DNA of 64,000 nucleotides from Parageobacillus sp. KH3-4 (GTDB lineage Bacteria > Bacillota > Bacilli > Bacillales > Anoxybacillaceae), in the NCBI RefSeq assembly GCF_022846435.1, contig NZ_AP025627.1, positions 3,134,001 through 3,198,000 on the forward strand, given 5' to 3'. The position numbers were made by a program, and so were the translations under genes. The notes under the pieces were generated by a model that searched no databases, was not told the DNA's origin, and saw only the letters and a list, made by a program, of their open reading frames with translations. Shown piece by piece: positions 32,517 to 44,082 of the stretch (the stretch's first letter is position 1; each line of letters opens with the position of its first letter).

Positions 32517-32534
32517 TTGTGATGTTTGTCACAA
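32517..32534. promoter_or_regulatory. Rex (redox-sensing repressor) operator of the cyd operon
   Basis: TTGTGA-N6-TCACAA, a perfect Rex-type inverted repeat about 90 bases before the first gene of the cyd operon. Confidence 0.82.
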
Positions 32535-32783
32535 AATTGTCATGATTAACACGGTTATAAATGTAAAAATGTTTTTTTACCATTATGCTTACGGACCGGA
32601 TTGCCAAAAAAATAAAATGGCTACCATCGACAATGATGATAACCATTTCCTTATATTTTATACAAAAAGAAACAAAAAATAATCACCGAACAACAATTAA
32701 AAGTGCTAAAAACCAAATAAAATTCCCTTTTCGAACTGCTGTTATGTTTTTATTGTATGCAAATGAACGCAATAACAAACAAA

Positions 32784-32808
32784 TAAAAAGCTGCCTTTAG
32801 AGCAGCTC
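32784..32808 (-). terminator. Terminator after spoVR
   Basis: On the minus strand AGCTGC-TCTAAAG-GCAGCT then TTTTATTT. Confidence 0.75.
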
Positions 32809-32818
32809 TATGTCACAA

Positions 32819-34240
32819 TTATATATATTTTCGATCCACCATTTTTCCATCATACGTAAATAATACAGGCTTCTCTTCCACGACCGTCTCCATATGAACA
32901 GAGCGCCCCCATAGCTGATAAATGTACGGAAGCACTTTTTCTAAGTATTTTATATCTAATTCGATTCCTTCATACCAATGCTTTAAATATAGCTCACCAT
33001 TGCGCATATAATCTCCATCATTTACTGTAATGTATGGAAATCCACCATTGACACGCATGCTGACGAGCTGGTCGCGAACGTGCTCCCAATCTTTATCAAC
33101 AATTTTATACTCTTTTCCTTGCTTTTGGAATAAATACATATCTTCGCGCATCACTAACTCTTTCGTTAAATAATTGCGCAAAAACGAAATATCGGATTCC
33201 AATTCGCGCACTTCAAAAATTTTTTCGCGTCCCGATCCTGGCTTAATGCCTCGTTTTTTCATTTCCTCTGTTGGATTATTCCAGCGTTCCTCAATGTCTT
33301 CGAAAATTTTCAATCCTAAATAATACGGGTTAATGCCTGTGCGTGACGGCTGTACGACATTGGCATTTAATTTCGCAAATTCAACCGCCTCGTCGCTCGT
33401 TAAATCCATTTCCCGCAAAATTCGTTGATGCCAATACGTCGCCCAACCTTCGTTCATAATTTTCGTCTCAAGCTGCGGCCAGAAATAGAGCATTTCTTCG
33501 CGCATCATCGTCAAAATATCGCGCTGCCAATCTTCCAGTTCCCGGCTATATTCCTCAATAAACAACAGTACGTCTTTTTCCGGCTGCGGCGGAAACTTTC
33601 TGCGCTTTTTGCGCGGTGGCGGAGCAGGTTTGTCTTTTTCATCAAGACTCCATAAATCGTCGTATGGCGTCGCTATCTTTGGCGGCTCTTCCTCTTCATA
33701 CACTTCCGTATCTTCCCATGTCCACGACAGCTTTGGACGAAGCAGCGACGGATCGATATGCTCTTGAATCGCCAACACTGCATCTAAAAACTTTTCCACT
33801 TCCAATTTTCCGTATTGGTGTTCGTAATGTTTGATTCGCTCGGCGGTCGCCGCCATGCTTTCGATCATATCGCGCTTTGTGTTGCTAAAGCGCACGTTAT
33901 TTTTAAAAAAGTCGCTATGCGCCAGCACGTGCGCGACGATCAATTTATTTTGAATAAGCGTATTTGTATCCAACAAAAATGCGTAACACGGATCGGAATT
34001 GATCACCAGTTCATAAATTTTGCTTAATCCCAAATCGTAATGCAGCTTCATTTTATGAAACTGCTTGCCAAAGCTCCAATGGGAAAAACGTGTTGGCATG
34101 CCGTATGCGCCAAAGGTGTAAATAATATCGGCCGGACAAATTTCATATCGCATCGGATAAAAGTCCAATCCAAATCCTTCGGCGATTTCTGTAATCTCGG
34201 CAATCGCCCGCTCCAACTCCTTTAATTCATCCTGCCGCAT
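32819..34240 (-). CDS. spoVR: SpoVR family protein (spore cortex formation)
   Basis: 473 residues from ATG 34240, six bases behind AAAGGGGGG; the ATG two codons upstream abuts that site. Family landmarks: [38 protein letters not shown] near residues 25-60, [16 protein letters not shown] near 290 and [26 protein letters not shown] near 430. Required for normal cortex in B. subtilis. Biochemical activity is unknown. A proline/lysine-rich linker lies around 205-225. Monocistronic. Sporulation promoter not identified. Confidence 0.95.
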   Translation of the reverse strand: MRQDELKELERAIAEITEIAEGFGLDFYPMRYEICPADIIYTFGAYGMPTRFSHWSFGKQFHKMKLHYDLGLSKIYELVINSDPCYAFLLDTNTLIQNKLIVAHVLAHSDFFKNNVRFSNTKRDMIESMAATAERIKHYEHQYGKLEVEKFLDAVLAIQEHIDPSLLRPKLSWTWEDTEVYEEEEPPKIATPYDDLWSLDEKDKPAPPPRKKRRKFPPQPEKDVLLFIEEYSRELEDWQRDILTMMREEMLYFWPQLETKIMNEGWATYWHQRILREMDLTSDEAVEFAKLNANVVQPSRTGINPYYLGLKIFEDIEERWNNPTEEMKKRGIKPGSGREKIFEVRELESDISFLRNYLTKELVMREDMYLFQKQGKEYKIVDKDWEHVRDQLVSMRVNGGFPYITVNDGDYMRNGELYLKHWYEGIELDIKYLEKVLPYIYQLWGRSVHMETVVEEKPVLFTYDGKMVDRKYI

Positions 34241-34431
34241 GCACATCCCCCCCTTTTCCTCTTATCACAATGTATGAGGAAAACGAAATTTTGATACGCT
34301 TAAGTCCAAACCTAGAAAAAAATCATATGTCCTTCCCGAAAACTAAGACGATTCTTTACTTATTAAGCAAGAAGCAGGACATAAAAATGTGGCATTAAGG
34401 ACAATCTCCCATGTTGCTAAGGAGGGGAAGC

Positions 34432-34515
34432 ATGCCTTCATTTCGTCCATGGCGCATTGCGCCAGTTGTTGCGTATGTCGATCAACAGTTCCTAACCATG
34501 AGAAGGAATGGCTAA
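34432..34515 (+). CDS. Possible 27-residue peptide with a strong ribosome binding site
   Basis: ATG 34432 sits six bases behind AAGGAGGGG and encodes MPSFRPWRIAPVVAYVDQQF then LTMRRNG. No family recognised and no promoter identified. It lies in the gap between spoVR and the arsN-like gene, on the opposite strand. It may be a gene remnant. Confidence 0.3.
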   Translation: MPSFRPWRIAPVVAYVDQQFLTMRRNG

Positions 34516-34527
34516 AAATCAATAAAT

Positions 34528-35019
34528 CTAATCTATCCCTACAACTGGACTGCGCCGTTCAAGCAATACGACATCACGCCATACCCCATTTAACTTTCCT
34601 ATACGTTGTCGTACGCCTACTTTGCGAAATCCAACACTTTGATGCAAACGTAGACTTGGTATGTTTTCGGGAAAAACCCCTGCAGTTAAAGTCCAAAATC
34701 CTTTTGCCTCTGATTCTTTGATCATGGCTTGCAGAAGTTGTTTTCCCACTCCTTTTCCTCGACTCACATCTCGAACATACACACTCACCTCTCCTACTCC
34801 TTCATACACGCAGCGATGCGATACTTTACTTATCTTACACCAGCCTTGAATACCCACTTCGTTTTCAGCGATCAAACATAAATTTGCAGCAATCGTCGAT
34901 TCCCATTTTTCCAACGATGGTGCCGTCGTTTCAAACGTTGCTTGCCCTGTTGCAATCCCTTGCTCGTAAATTTCCTTTACTTGCAGCCAATCTTCTCCGC
35001 GAAAGCGGCGAATGTTCAT
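34528..35019 (-). CDS. GNAT N-acetyltransferase, ArsN/phosphinothricin acetyltransferase type
   Basis: 163-residue GNAT of the Pat/Bar-like group: MNIRRFRGEDWLQVKEIYEQGIATGQATFE at the N-terminus is characteristic, then VSVYVRDVSRGKGVGKQLLQAMI (acetyl-CoA loop, R-x-x-G-x-G) and LHQSVGFRKVGVRQRIGKLNGVWRDVVLLER. ArsN1-type members in ars operons acetylate arsinothricin, and relatives acetylate phosphinothricin. Here it is the last gene of an ars locus behind arsM (about 100 bases), which favours that role. The substrate is inferred. Confidence 0.82.
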   Translation of the reverse strand: MNIRRFRGEDWLQVKEIYEQGIATGQATFETTAPSLEKWESTIAANLCLIAENEVGIQGWCKISKVSHRCVYEGVGEVSVYVRDVSRGKGVGKQLLQAMIKESEAKGFWTLTAGVFPENIPSLRLHQSVGFRKVGVRQRIGKLNGVWRDVVLLERRSPVVGID

Positions 35020-35121
35020 ATCAAAGTTCCTCCTTCTGTGAGATCGGAATGATCGTAGGAAACAGCTCGCTCCATTATATTTCTCTTATCCAACGAGGTT
35101 CCGAGCTGTCACACCACATTT

Positions 35122-35916
35122 TTACGGTTTCATTGCTTTAATGACCGCAGAAACAATGTAATCAGCGATGTCCGTTCCAGGCACCCAATCTTTGATAAAC
35201 TCCTTCGATTCATCTTTCGGTTCAATAGTGATCTGTGTGAATCCACTCTGTTGTAACATGGATTCCAGTTCTCCAATCGATGCTGCACCTGATATGCAAC
35301 TGGAATACAAAACATCCATATTGTTTTTGATTTCCGCTGGAAGTTCTGCCGTCGCCACAACATCGGAAATGACAAGGCGCCCTCTTGGTTTCAGCACACG
35401 ATAGGCTTCCTTGAACACTTTGGGCTTATCTGGGGAAAGGTTAATGACACAATTAGAAATAATGACATCGACCAAACCATCTTCCACCGGTAAATATTCG
35501 ATCTCTCCTAACCGAAATTCGGTGTTGGCAAAGCCGCCCTTGGCAGCATTGCTGCGTGCTTTGCTGATCATTTCTGGCGTCATATCCACGCCAATGACGC
35601 GTCCGGTTTCTCCAACCTGACGAGCGGCCAAAAAGCAATCGAAACCGGCACCGCAGCCAAGATCCAACACCACTTCTCCGGGTTTCAATTCCGCAATTGC
35701 TATCGGATTGCCGCAACCAAGTCCAAGATTGGCTCCTTTTGGCACGGCAGATAATTCCTCATCCGAGTACCCTAGTTTTGCCGATATCTCACTAGGTGTA
35801 CTGTAACATTCGGAAAAGTCTGAACAACATCCGCCAAAATTTACTTCTTGCAGAGCAATTTGCTTATAGCGGTTGCGGACATTTTGCCGGATTTGATCGT
35901 GAGTAATGTGATTCAT
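35122..35916 (-). CDS. arsM: Arsenite S-adenosylmethionine methyltransferase
   Basis: 264 residues from ATG 35916 behind AAGGAGTGATAAACTT. SAM-binding motif [21 protein letters not shown] near residue 80. Conserved cysteines C30/C31 ([10 protein letters not shown]), one in [27 protein letters not shown]-like region and one in YSSCISGA, the As(III)-binding set of ArsM. Converts arsenite to methylated arsenicals. It lies between arsC and the arsN-like gene. A 165-base gap with no gene separates it from arsC. Confidence 0.92.
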   Translation of the reverse strand: [264 protein letters not shown]

Positions 35917-36083
35917 AAGTTTATCACTCCTTAATTCCGTCATATGTGAAAATACTTCGTCCTAAATTATCGATTTATTTTTCGATCAATGGTTGTTGCT
36001 ATAAATTTTCCCTCGGTGGTTAACGATAACGTGTGTCCCCCTCTATTTTCAGGAAGCGGCGTTTTTTTACTAAATTTTGCATC

Positions 36084-36506
36084 TTATTCGCCAGTTTCCG
36101 CAAATTTTTTGATGCGCGCGCCGATTTCATCACGGACGCGGCGGAATACGGCTAATTTTTCCTCTTCCGTTCCTTCCGCCTTTGCCGGATCATCAAATCC
36201 CCAATGGACACGTTTCACACGCGGCGGGGTTACTGGACAGTGATCTGCCGCATGGCCGCATAACGTCACAACAAGATCTGCTTTATTTAAAATTTCCGGA
36301 TCAATGACATCCGACGTTTGGTTCGAAATATCAATCCCTGCTTCTTTCATGACTTTTACCGCGTTTGGATTTAGTCCATGCGCTTCAATACCGGCGCTGT
36401 ATACTTCCCACTCGTCGCCAAGATATTTTTTCGCCCATCCTTCTGCCATTTGGCTGCGGCAAGAGTTTCCCGTGCATAAGAAGTAAATGACCTTTTTGTT
36501 TTTCAT
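36084..36506 (-). CDS. arsC: Arsenate reductase (thioredoxin-coupled)
   Basis: 140 residues of the low-molecular-weight phosphatase-fold ArsC. P-loop C11-TGNSC-R (C11, C16), and the relay cysteines C83 and C90 in [12 protein letters not shown]. Reduces arsenate to arsenite with thioredoxin. It lies 20 bases after the acr3 frame ends. Sequence is intact. Confidence 0.95.
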   Translation of the reverse strand: MKNKKVIYFLCTGNSCRSQMAEGWAKKYLGDEWEVYSAGIEAHGLNPNAVKVMKEAGIDISNQTSDVIDPEILNKADLVVTLCGHAADHCPVTPPRVKRVHWGFDDPAKAEGTEEEKLAVFRRVRDEIGARIKKFAETGE

Positions 36507-36526
36507 GTTTCATTCCACCTCTGTTG

Positions 36527-37629
36527 TTAGTATGATACTGATTCTGTTTTAAAGTATTTTCGTTGAAACCATAGTGCCACGTTGACTAACGCAATCATGA
36601 CAGGCACTTCGACAAGCGGCCCAATGACAGCTGCAAACGCTGCACCGGAATCGATCCCAAACACGCCAACAGCTACGGCAATTGCTAACTCAAAGTTATT
36701 GCTGCCGGCTGTAAAGGCAAGTGTTGTCGTTACAGGGTAGCTCGCCCCAAATTTCTTCCCTAAGAAAAAGGAAACGAAGAACATCAATACAAAGTAAATG
36801 AACAATGGAATGGCGACTCTCACTACATCCAGCGGCAAGCTTACAATAACGTCCCCTTTTAAAGAAAACATGACGATAATCGTAAACAATAAAGAAATCA
36901 ATGTAATCAGGCTGATTTTTGGAATGAATACCTTCTCATACCATTGTCTTCCCTTTGCTTTTACCAAGACAAAGCGCGTCAGCATTCCGCCCAAAAACGG
37001 AATCCCTAAGTAAATAGCTACCGACTTAGCGACTTCCATCATATTGTAATATGAACGACAGCGCCTTTTAGCCCTAACCATTCTGGAATGATCGTCGCAA
37101 ACACATACGCATAAACAGAGTAAAATAGCATTTGGAATACAGAGTTAAACGCCACAAGTCCAGCTGCGTACTCCCTGTCTCCTTTGGCTAAATCATTCCA
37201 GACAATGACCATTGCAATACAACGGGCCAGACCGATTAAGATGAGTCCGACCATGTATTCCGGTTTATCCGGCAAGAATACAATCGCCAACACAAACATA
37301 AGAATCGGTCCAATAATCCAGTTTTGTACGAGCGATAACACTAATACTTTCGCATTTTTAAAGACGCGTCCCATCTCCTCGTAGCGAACTTTTGCTAACG
37401 GAGGATACATCATGAAAATTAAGCCAATGGCAATTGGAATCGATGTCGTTCCTACCTGCAAGCTGTTCATTACGTCTATAAAACCCGGAAAGACGAATCC
37501 TAAGCCAATTCCTGCTGCCATAGCAAGAAAAATCCAAAGCGTTAGATATCGATCCAAGAACGATAGGCGTTTTTTCCCCGTATGATTCGTTTTTTCCTCC
37601 CAATTTACATTGTAGATTAACAACCGCAA
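36527..37629 (-). pseudogene. acr3: Arsenite efflux pump Acr3, frameshifted
   Basis: The N-terminal half ([19 protein letters not shown] to KGAVVHIT) lies in one frame ending at 37039. The C-terminal half ([20 protein letters not shown] to FQRKYF) lies in another frame ending at 36527. The junction reads CATCATATTGT on the plus strand where CATCATTGT would keep the frame, so two bases (AT) appear added at 37041-37044. The start is also unclear. The best ribosome site (GGGAGG, near 37598) is followed at the right distance by ACG (37590-37588), suggesting a lost ATG. An upstream TTG at 37629 overlaps arsR without a site. Unless this is a sequence error, the ten-helix pump is not made whole. Confidence 0.85.
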
Positions 37630-37964
37630 CGAAGCGCAGGGTTGGTTTCCTCAATCTTACGAATATTCTCCGCTTGATCTGGAATATGTTGCAAAATATC
37701 TTGGATAAAATCATATAACTCACTTTGTGGATTGAGGGAATAATAAATCCACTGCCCCCTTCTATCTTCTTTTACTAATCCTGCATCTTTTAGCTTGCGA
37801 AGATGCTGACTAATCGCCGGCTGACTCATGTCAAACACCGCCAGAAGCTCACATACACAACACTCACGTCGTTTTAAAATTGCCATGATCGTTAAACGTG
37901 TTTTATCACCAAGCAATTTTAAAACGTGTGAGGCTTTTTCTATTTCCACTGCTGTTTTTTGCAT
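37617..37964 (-). CDS. arsR: ArsR arsenic-responsive repressor
   Basis: 115-residue ArsR/SmtB winged-helix repressor. Arsenic-binding cysteines C35, C36 and C38 in [33 protein letters not shown], plus a C-terminal CGC (C113, C115). It is the first gene of the ars operon. ATG 37964 follows GGGGTGTTTCC. Autoregulation is expected through AT-rich operators at 37986-38014. Confidence 0.93.
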   Translation of the reverse strand: MQKTAVEIEKASHVLKLLGDKTRLTIMAILKRRECCVCELLAVFDMSQPAISQHLRKLKDAGLVKEDRRGQWIYYSLNPQSELYDFIQDILQHIPDQAENIRKIEETNPALRCGC

Positions 37965-37985
37965 GGAAACACCCCCTATTATTGT

Positions 37986-38014
37986 ATAATTATATAGCTA
38001 TTTACTTATATACA
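37986..38014. promoter_or_regulatory. ArsR operator, proximal copy
   Basis: 29-base AT-rich stretch with the alternating arms ATAATTATATA and TTACTTATATA, 22 bases upstream of arsR. A second copy with only a few differences lies at 38122-38150. Binding by ArsR is inferred from position and duplication. Confidence 0.55.
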
Positions 38015-38121
38015 GTCTGAAAATGGAAAATAGTACTTCTAAATCCCTTTATTATTGATGTTACATCATTCATATCCACGACATCGATATTGTAGTATAA
38101 CTGTACTTACTCTTCCCTTTA

Positions 38122-38150
38122 ATAATTATATAACTATATACTTATATAAA
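38122..38150. repeat. Second copy of the putative ArsR operator
   Basis: 29 bases that repeat 37986-38014 with four or so differences, spaced 136 bases. May be a second ArsR site in the arsR-dedA intergenic region. Confidence 0.5.
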
Positions 38151-38321
38151 ATAAGCGAAAAGTGATTTTTATTTCTGGTGTCCCAAGTTTACTGTACTGA
38201 TGGTGGAATTTTACACAATAATTTGGACTTGACTCACGTATGCATTGTTTATAATAAACATTAGCAATAATATTCCGGTTCATCGCTTCATTCTTTAAAT
38301 TCGTTAAAGTGTGGTGATACA

Positions 38322-38909
38322 GTGGGACATTATTTACATTATGTGATCGGCCATTTTGGGTACATTGGTATTATGATCGTGTTAATGCTGGGGATCGTCG
38401 GTATGCCAATTCCGGATGAACTTCTGCTTACGTACGTTGGATACCAAATTTCCACAGGTTTTATGTCATATCCTATCGCATTTGTTTTTAGCTTTATCGG
38501 CGCTATAACAGGTATTTCCATTAGTTATTTTTTAGGGGTAAAACTCGGATTACCGTTTTTACGAAAAGTGGGGCCGACTATACATATTACCGACAAGCGG
38601 ATGGAGCAAACGAAAACGTTATTCGCCAAATTAGGACCATCCGTGTTGTTTATTTGCTATTTTATCCCTGGTGTCCGTCATGTTGCCGCTTTTTTAGCCG
38701 GCGCGAACGCATACGACGGGAAAAAATTTATGGTGTACGCCTATAGCGGTGCATTTGTCTGGATTCTCACCTTTCTGACGATCGGCAATTATTTAGGGGA
38801 AAATTGGATGACGATGAAGCAATATATGGATAAATATCGCGCCTTTTTTATAGTCGCATTTATTTGCTTGTTCGCTTTTTATTGGTATTATCAGCAAAAG
38901 AAGAAGTAA
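38322..38909 (+). CDS. DedA family membrane protein
   Basis: 195 residues, GTG start 38322 with a weak GGTGAT site. DedA landmarks: MPIPDELLLTYVGYQ (conserved acidic/basic residues) near residue 30, SFIGAITGISISYFLGVKLG, then FIPGVRHVAAFLAGANAYDGKKF with the conserved F-x-P-G-x-R and glycine motif near 115. Members act as lipid carriers/scramblases or proton-dependent transporters at the inner membrane. The precise substrate here is unknown. Monocistronic. Confidence 0.9.
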   Translation: MGHYLHYVIGHFGYIGIMIVLMLGIVGMPIPDELLLTYVGYQISTGFMSYPIAFVFSFIGAITGISISYFLGVKLGLPFLRKVGPTIHITDKRMEQTKTLFAKLGPSVLFICYFIPGVRHVAAFLAGANAYDGKKFMVYAYSGAFVWILTFLTIGNYLGENWMTMKQYMDKYRAFFIVAFICLFAFYWYYQQKKK

Positions 38910-38935
38910 AACACCGGCCAAAAGGCCGGTGTTTT
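38908..38935. terminator. Bidirectional terminator between dedA-like gene and small membrane protein gene
   Basis: AAAACACCGGCC-AAAA-GGCCGGTGTTTT. Confidence 0.88.
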
Positions 38936-39179
38936 ACATGCTTGTTTTGGTATTTCCGTATGTTTCCATTAAAATCCCCATAAACGTTCCAAATCCAAAC
39001 ATAAACATGGAAGCACCTATAATGCCTAAGCTGATGATCGTAAGAAAAAAGTCTTTATTGTAAGCGTTTGCAACAAAACTCAACAAAAACAAGGAAATGC
39101 CGACAATTAACCCTACAGCAGCGATCATTTTGCACATTTGCGTAATCTCTTTGCCTTCACCTTCATAACGTTCCATCAT
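38934..39179 (-). CDS. Small two-helix membrane protein, function unknown
   Basis: 81 residues if the ATG at 39179 is used; the ATG at 39188 directly abuts the AAGGGG site. Two hydrophobic segments (about 17-37 and 45-70) with glycine-rich GIIGASMFMFGFGTFMGIL in the second. I do not recognise a family. It converges on the dedA-like gene and shares its terminator. Confidence 0.65.
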   Translation of the reverse strand: MMERYEGEGKEITQMCKMIAAVGLIVGISLFLLSFVANAYNKDFFLTIISLGIIGASMFMFGFGTFMGILMETYGNTKTSM

Positions 39180-39363
39180 TTTCACCATCCCCTTGCTTTG
39201 AGGATATCATTTTTGTCACAAAATTGCAATATTTATTTTTACTTTTCCCCGCTTATTTAGGTTATAATTTATTTTTTACCTACCATTGTAACATTTACAG
39301 TGCAAAAACGAGCCCCGGCATCATACACTAACGATAACTCCTGCTGTAAAGGAGGCATGCCCA

Positions 39364-39621
39364 TTGAACACGCTGGATTATGATAAAGCGTTGTATTACA
39401 CACACCGGTCCGAATGGGATAACTTGCTTATTTTAATGGTGCGCACACAAGACGATTTGCTTTCGAAAAAAATTGAAAAATTTCTTCATGCTTACAACTT
39501 CGAGCATGATTACTCGATCATTCAAAAGCGTCTAACCGCTCTGTTGCGTTACATCGACCATGCTCTTGAGGCAAGCGAACAAAAAACGGGAACCGAGCAG
39601 TACGCTTGCCTGTATCAATGA
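39364..39621 (+). CDS. yhdB: YhdB-like small cytosolic protein
   Basis: 85 residues starting with TTG 39364, eight bases behind AAAGGAGG. MNTLDYDKALYYTHRSEWDN followed by LLILMVRTQDDLLSKKIEKF matches, from memory, the B. subtilis YhdB family. Function unknown. It is monocistronic with a terminator at 39632-39666. B. subtilis yhdB lies in a similar chromosomal region near spoVR. Confidence 0.75.
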   Translation: MNTLDYDKALYYTHRSEWDNLLILMVRTQDDLLSKKIEKFLHAYNFEHDYSIIQKRLTALLRYIDHALEASEQKTGTEQYACLYQ

Positions 39622-39631
39622 AAGCAATGCA

Positions 39632-39666
39632 AAACAGACAATGCCGAAAATGGCATTGTCTGTTTC
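39632..39666 (+). terminator. Terminator after yhdB-like gene
   Basis: AAACAGACAATGCC-GAAAAT-GGCATTGTCTGTTT, a 14-bp perfect stem with a short T run. Confidence 0.8.
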
Positions 39667-39820
39667 ATCTCTTGCAAAAAATACGGTTGAATGAGTGGAC
39701 GAAAAATAATGTTATCAATAAAACATGCGCCGCTTACGTTTTCTCGAACAACTTGGCCGGAATTAGCAAAATCCGCATCGTCCCTCTTAGCTTCATTGCC
39801 CCCAGACGTTATCATTTTGC

Positions 39821-41575
39821 TTATGATTGAAGCGATGAAGCGGTATTTAAAAAATGGCGCACCCGCTCCATTACCGCGCCGGAAAGTTGTTGCAGCTTCG
39901 CTTCGCTGTCAGAGAGCGACTCTCCTTTAACACCGAAATACACTTTAATTTTTGGCTCTGTCCCCGACGGACGCAAACAAAACCATGAATCGTCCTCCAA
40001 TATGTACTTTAATACGTTGGAGGTTGGAAGCGCAATCAACGTTTTTTCGCCAGTCGCAGCGTTTACCCGTTCTTTCGTTTTGTAATCCTCGATCACGATT
40101 ACTTTTTTTCCTGCCACCTCTGTCGGAGGTTCATTGCGGAACGATGTTAAAATCGCTTGGATCGTTTCTGATCCTTTTTTCCCTTTTAGCGTCAACGACT
40201 GCTGCTCTTCGCGGTAATATCCGTATTGGTCAAACAATCGCAGCAATCCTTCGTATAAAGACATGCCTTGTTTTTTATAAAAAGCACATACTTCCACCGC
40301 TAATACCGCTGCTTGCACCGCATCCTTATCACGTACAAAATCACCGATTAAATAGCCATAGCTTTCCTCGTAGCCAAATTGGAACGTATACTGACCAGTT
40401 TGTTCATATTCTTTGATTTTTTCGCCGATAAATTTAAATCCTGTTAGCGTATCCACTGTATCCAAGCCGAAAGACTGCGCAATCGCGCGGCCAAACTCAG
40501 ACGTAACAATCGTTTTTAGCACTACTCCGTTTTCCGGCAATATTCCCCTTTCTTTCTTTTGTGACAGCAGGTAATGAAGCAATAAGCCGCCTGTTTGGTT
40601 CCCGGTCAGTACGACATAGTCTCCTTTTTCATTTTTTACGGCAATCCCTAATCGGTCGGCGTCAGGATCTGTCGCAATTAACAAATCAGCATTAACTTCT
40701 TTGCCAAGTGCTATCGCTAAGGCAAACGCCGCGTGTTCCTCCGGATTTGGCGACGCAACGGTAGAAAAATTCGGATCTGGCTGTTCTTGTTCTTTCACCA
40801 CAAATACATTGCGGTATCCAAGTTCCTTTAACGCGCGACGGATCGGCTTGTTGGACGTGCCGTGCAGCGGCGTGAAAACAATGTTAACATCGACCTCTTC
40901 CGCAAGCTTCGGTTGAAGCGAAATCGTCTTTACAGCGTCAATATAGGCACTGTCCACTTCTTCTCCAATCATTTGAATAAGGCCTTTTTCTTTCAAAATC
41001 GCTTCATCTTCAACATCGATATCCAATTCATTTTCCACTTCATTGACGTATCGAATGACCGCATCTGCCGTCTCTGGAGGAAGCTGCCCACCGTCTTCGC
41101 CGTACACTTTATATCCATTATATTCTGGCGGATTATGGCTTGCGGTGATGACGACGCCGGAAAATGCGCGCAAATAGCGAACAGCAAACGAAAGCTCGGG
41201 CGTCGGCCGCAGTTCATCGAATACATACGTTTGAATACCATGAGTAGCCAGCGTTTTCGCCGCTTCCATCGCAAATTCCCGCGACTTGTGCCGCGAATCG
41301 TAAGCAATAACGACACCGCGCTTTTTCGCATCTTCGCCAAACGATTCTATGTACCGCGCTAAACCTTCTGATGCTTTCCGAATCGTATATACGTTCATCC
41401 GGTTTGTCCCCGGGCCGATTTCCCCACGCATGCCCCCTGTGCCAAACTCTAAATTTTTATAAAAGCAATCTTCAAGCCACTGAAGGTCGCGTTGATGCTC
41501 CTTTAATGAACGCTTTAATTCTTCATCTAACGGCTCATATGCTAACCATTGCTCATATTTTCTCTTCCAATTCAA
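39821..41575 (-). CDS. pgcA: Phosphoglucomutase/phosphomannomutase (alpha-D-phosphohexomutase)
   Basis: 584 residues from TTG 41575 behind GGAGGGATGTCCG. The start matches homologs ([20 protein letters not shown]); the frame runs further upstream but only by leader sequence. Active-site phosphoserine loop [20 protein letters not shown], metal-binding DPDADR and sugar-binding [12 protein letters not shown]. Interconverts glucose-1- and -6-phosphate for cell-envelope glycolipid and teichoic acid synthesis. In B. subtilis it is PgcA (YhxB). The C-terminal phosphate-binding [17 protein letters not shown] is intact. Confidence 0.95.
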   Translation of the reverse strand: MNWKRKYEQWLAYEPLDEELKRSLKEHQRDLQWLEDCFYKNLEFGTGGMRGEIGPGTNRMNVYTIRKASEGLARYIESFGEDAKKRGVVIAYDSRHKSREFAMEAAKTLATHGIQTYVFDELRPTPELSFAVRYLRAFSGVVITASHNPPEYNGYKVYGEDGGQLPPETADAVIRYVNEVENELDIDVEDEAILKEKGLIQMIGEEVDSAYIDAVKTISLQPKLAEEVDVNIVFTPLHGTSNKPIRRALKELGYRNVFVVKEQEQPDPNFSTVASPNPEEHAAFALAIALGKEVNADLLIATDPDADRLGIAVKNEKGDYVVLTGNQTGGLLLHYLLSQKKERGILPENGVVLKTIVTSEFGRAIAQSFGLDTVDTLTGFKFIGEKIKEYEQTGQYTFQFGYEESYGYLIGDFVRDKDAVQAAVLAVEVCAFYKKQGMSLYEGLLRLFDQYGYYREEQQSLTLKGKKGSETIQAILTSFRNEPPTEVAGKKVIVIEDYKTKERVNAATGEKTLIALPTSNVLKYILEDDSWFCLRPSGTEPKIKVYFGVKGESLSDSEAKLQQLSGAVMERVRHFLNTASSLQS

Positions 41576-41650
41576 CGGACATCCCTCCGGATCGATAAAT
41601 TCCTTGTTTTTTATGTATTCGTTATCATCATACAATATACCGAACAAAAG

Positions 41651-41685
41651 AAAAAGGATGTCTCACAAAAAAGAGACATCCTTCT
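41651..41685. terminator. Terminator after the CBS-domain gene
   Basis: AAGGATGTCTC-N8-GAGACATCCTT with A run on one side and TTCTCTTCT on the other. Lies between the pgcA leader and the CBS gene stop. Confidence 0.8.
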
Positions 41686-41691
41686 CTTCTT

Positions 41692-42138
41692 TTATCCTTG
41701 TGGTTGCGATGGCTGTGAAATGTTTGTCAACGCTTGTTCCGCCGCTTGATCGGAAGCGCTGTTTGTCGCGATATCGCCTAGAGCGACAATGCCTTGAAGC
41801 TGATTGTTTTCTACAATTGGCAAACGGCGGACTTGATTTTGCGCCATTACGTTTGCCGCTTCTTGCACGCTCATATTCGGCGTACCGGTGACGACGCGGT
41901 TGGTCATCACTTCCGATACAGGAGTGGAAGCTGGATCTTTTCCTTGCGCTGATGTGCGGAGTGTAATGTCACGGTCAGTAATCATTCCTTTTACTTGACC
42001 GTTTTCCACTACTGGAAGAGCACCAATATTTTTTTGGCTCATGATTTGCGCAGCTTCTTGAACCGTTTGGTTAGGAGAAACGGTCGCGACATTTTTCGTC
42101 ATAACATCTTGAACTTTGTTGCTGTTGTCATTATTCAA
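41692..42138 (-). CDS. yhcV: CBS domain pair protein, YhcV-like
   Basis: 148 residues from TTG 42138, six bases behind GGAGG. Two CBS motifs (about 10-63 and 73-126): VQDVMTKNVATVSPNQTVQEAAQIM and VSEVMTNRVVTGTPNMSVQEAANVM, each with the GxVxGMITDRDI or GIVALGDIA end. A glutamine-rich tail follows. CBS pairs bind adenine nucleotides. The target is unknown. The B. subtilis homolog YhcV sits next to yhcU and yhcT. Here those genes lie 3 kb away. Confidence 0.88.
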   Translation of the reverse strand: MNNDNSNKVQDVMTKNVATVSPNQTVQEAAQIMSQKNIGALPVVENGQVKGMITDRDITLRTSAQGKDPASTPVSEVMTNRVVTGTPNMSVQEAANVMAQNQVRRLPIVENNQLQGIVALGDIATNSASDQAAEQALTNISQPSQPQG

Positions 42139-42240
42139 TGTGATCCTCCCCTTTCACCGATTATTGTGGCCGATTCGCGGGAGGATATAGGTAGAAAATA
42201 ATGTTTGCACCGCTTTGTATTGGCACGGAAAAGAAATTTT

Positions 42241-43986
<1,746 letters not shown>

Positions 43987-44082
43987 CTATAAATCAAAAG
44001 ATAACGGTTATTCATTTTACATTCTCCTTTTCGTCCAATATAATGGAAATGGCATGTACATAAAAATGAGGGGATTTCAGTC

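Noticed and set aside
37358-37723. 121-codon open frame overlapping arsR and acr3
   Set aside because: Alternative frame of acr3; overlaps two known genes and contains no domain.
38934-39235. Rex half-site upstream of the small membrane-protein gene (TTTTTGTCACAAA)
   Set aside because: Only one arm of the TTGTGA-N6-TCACAA palindrome is present.
41576-41647. 24-codon extension of the phosphoglucomutase start
   Set aside because: The ribosome site GGAGGG precedes TTG 41575, and the extension does not match homologs.
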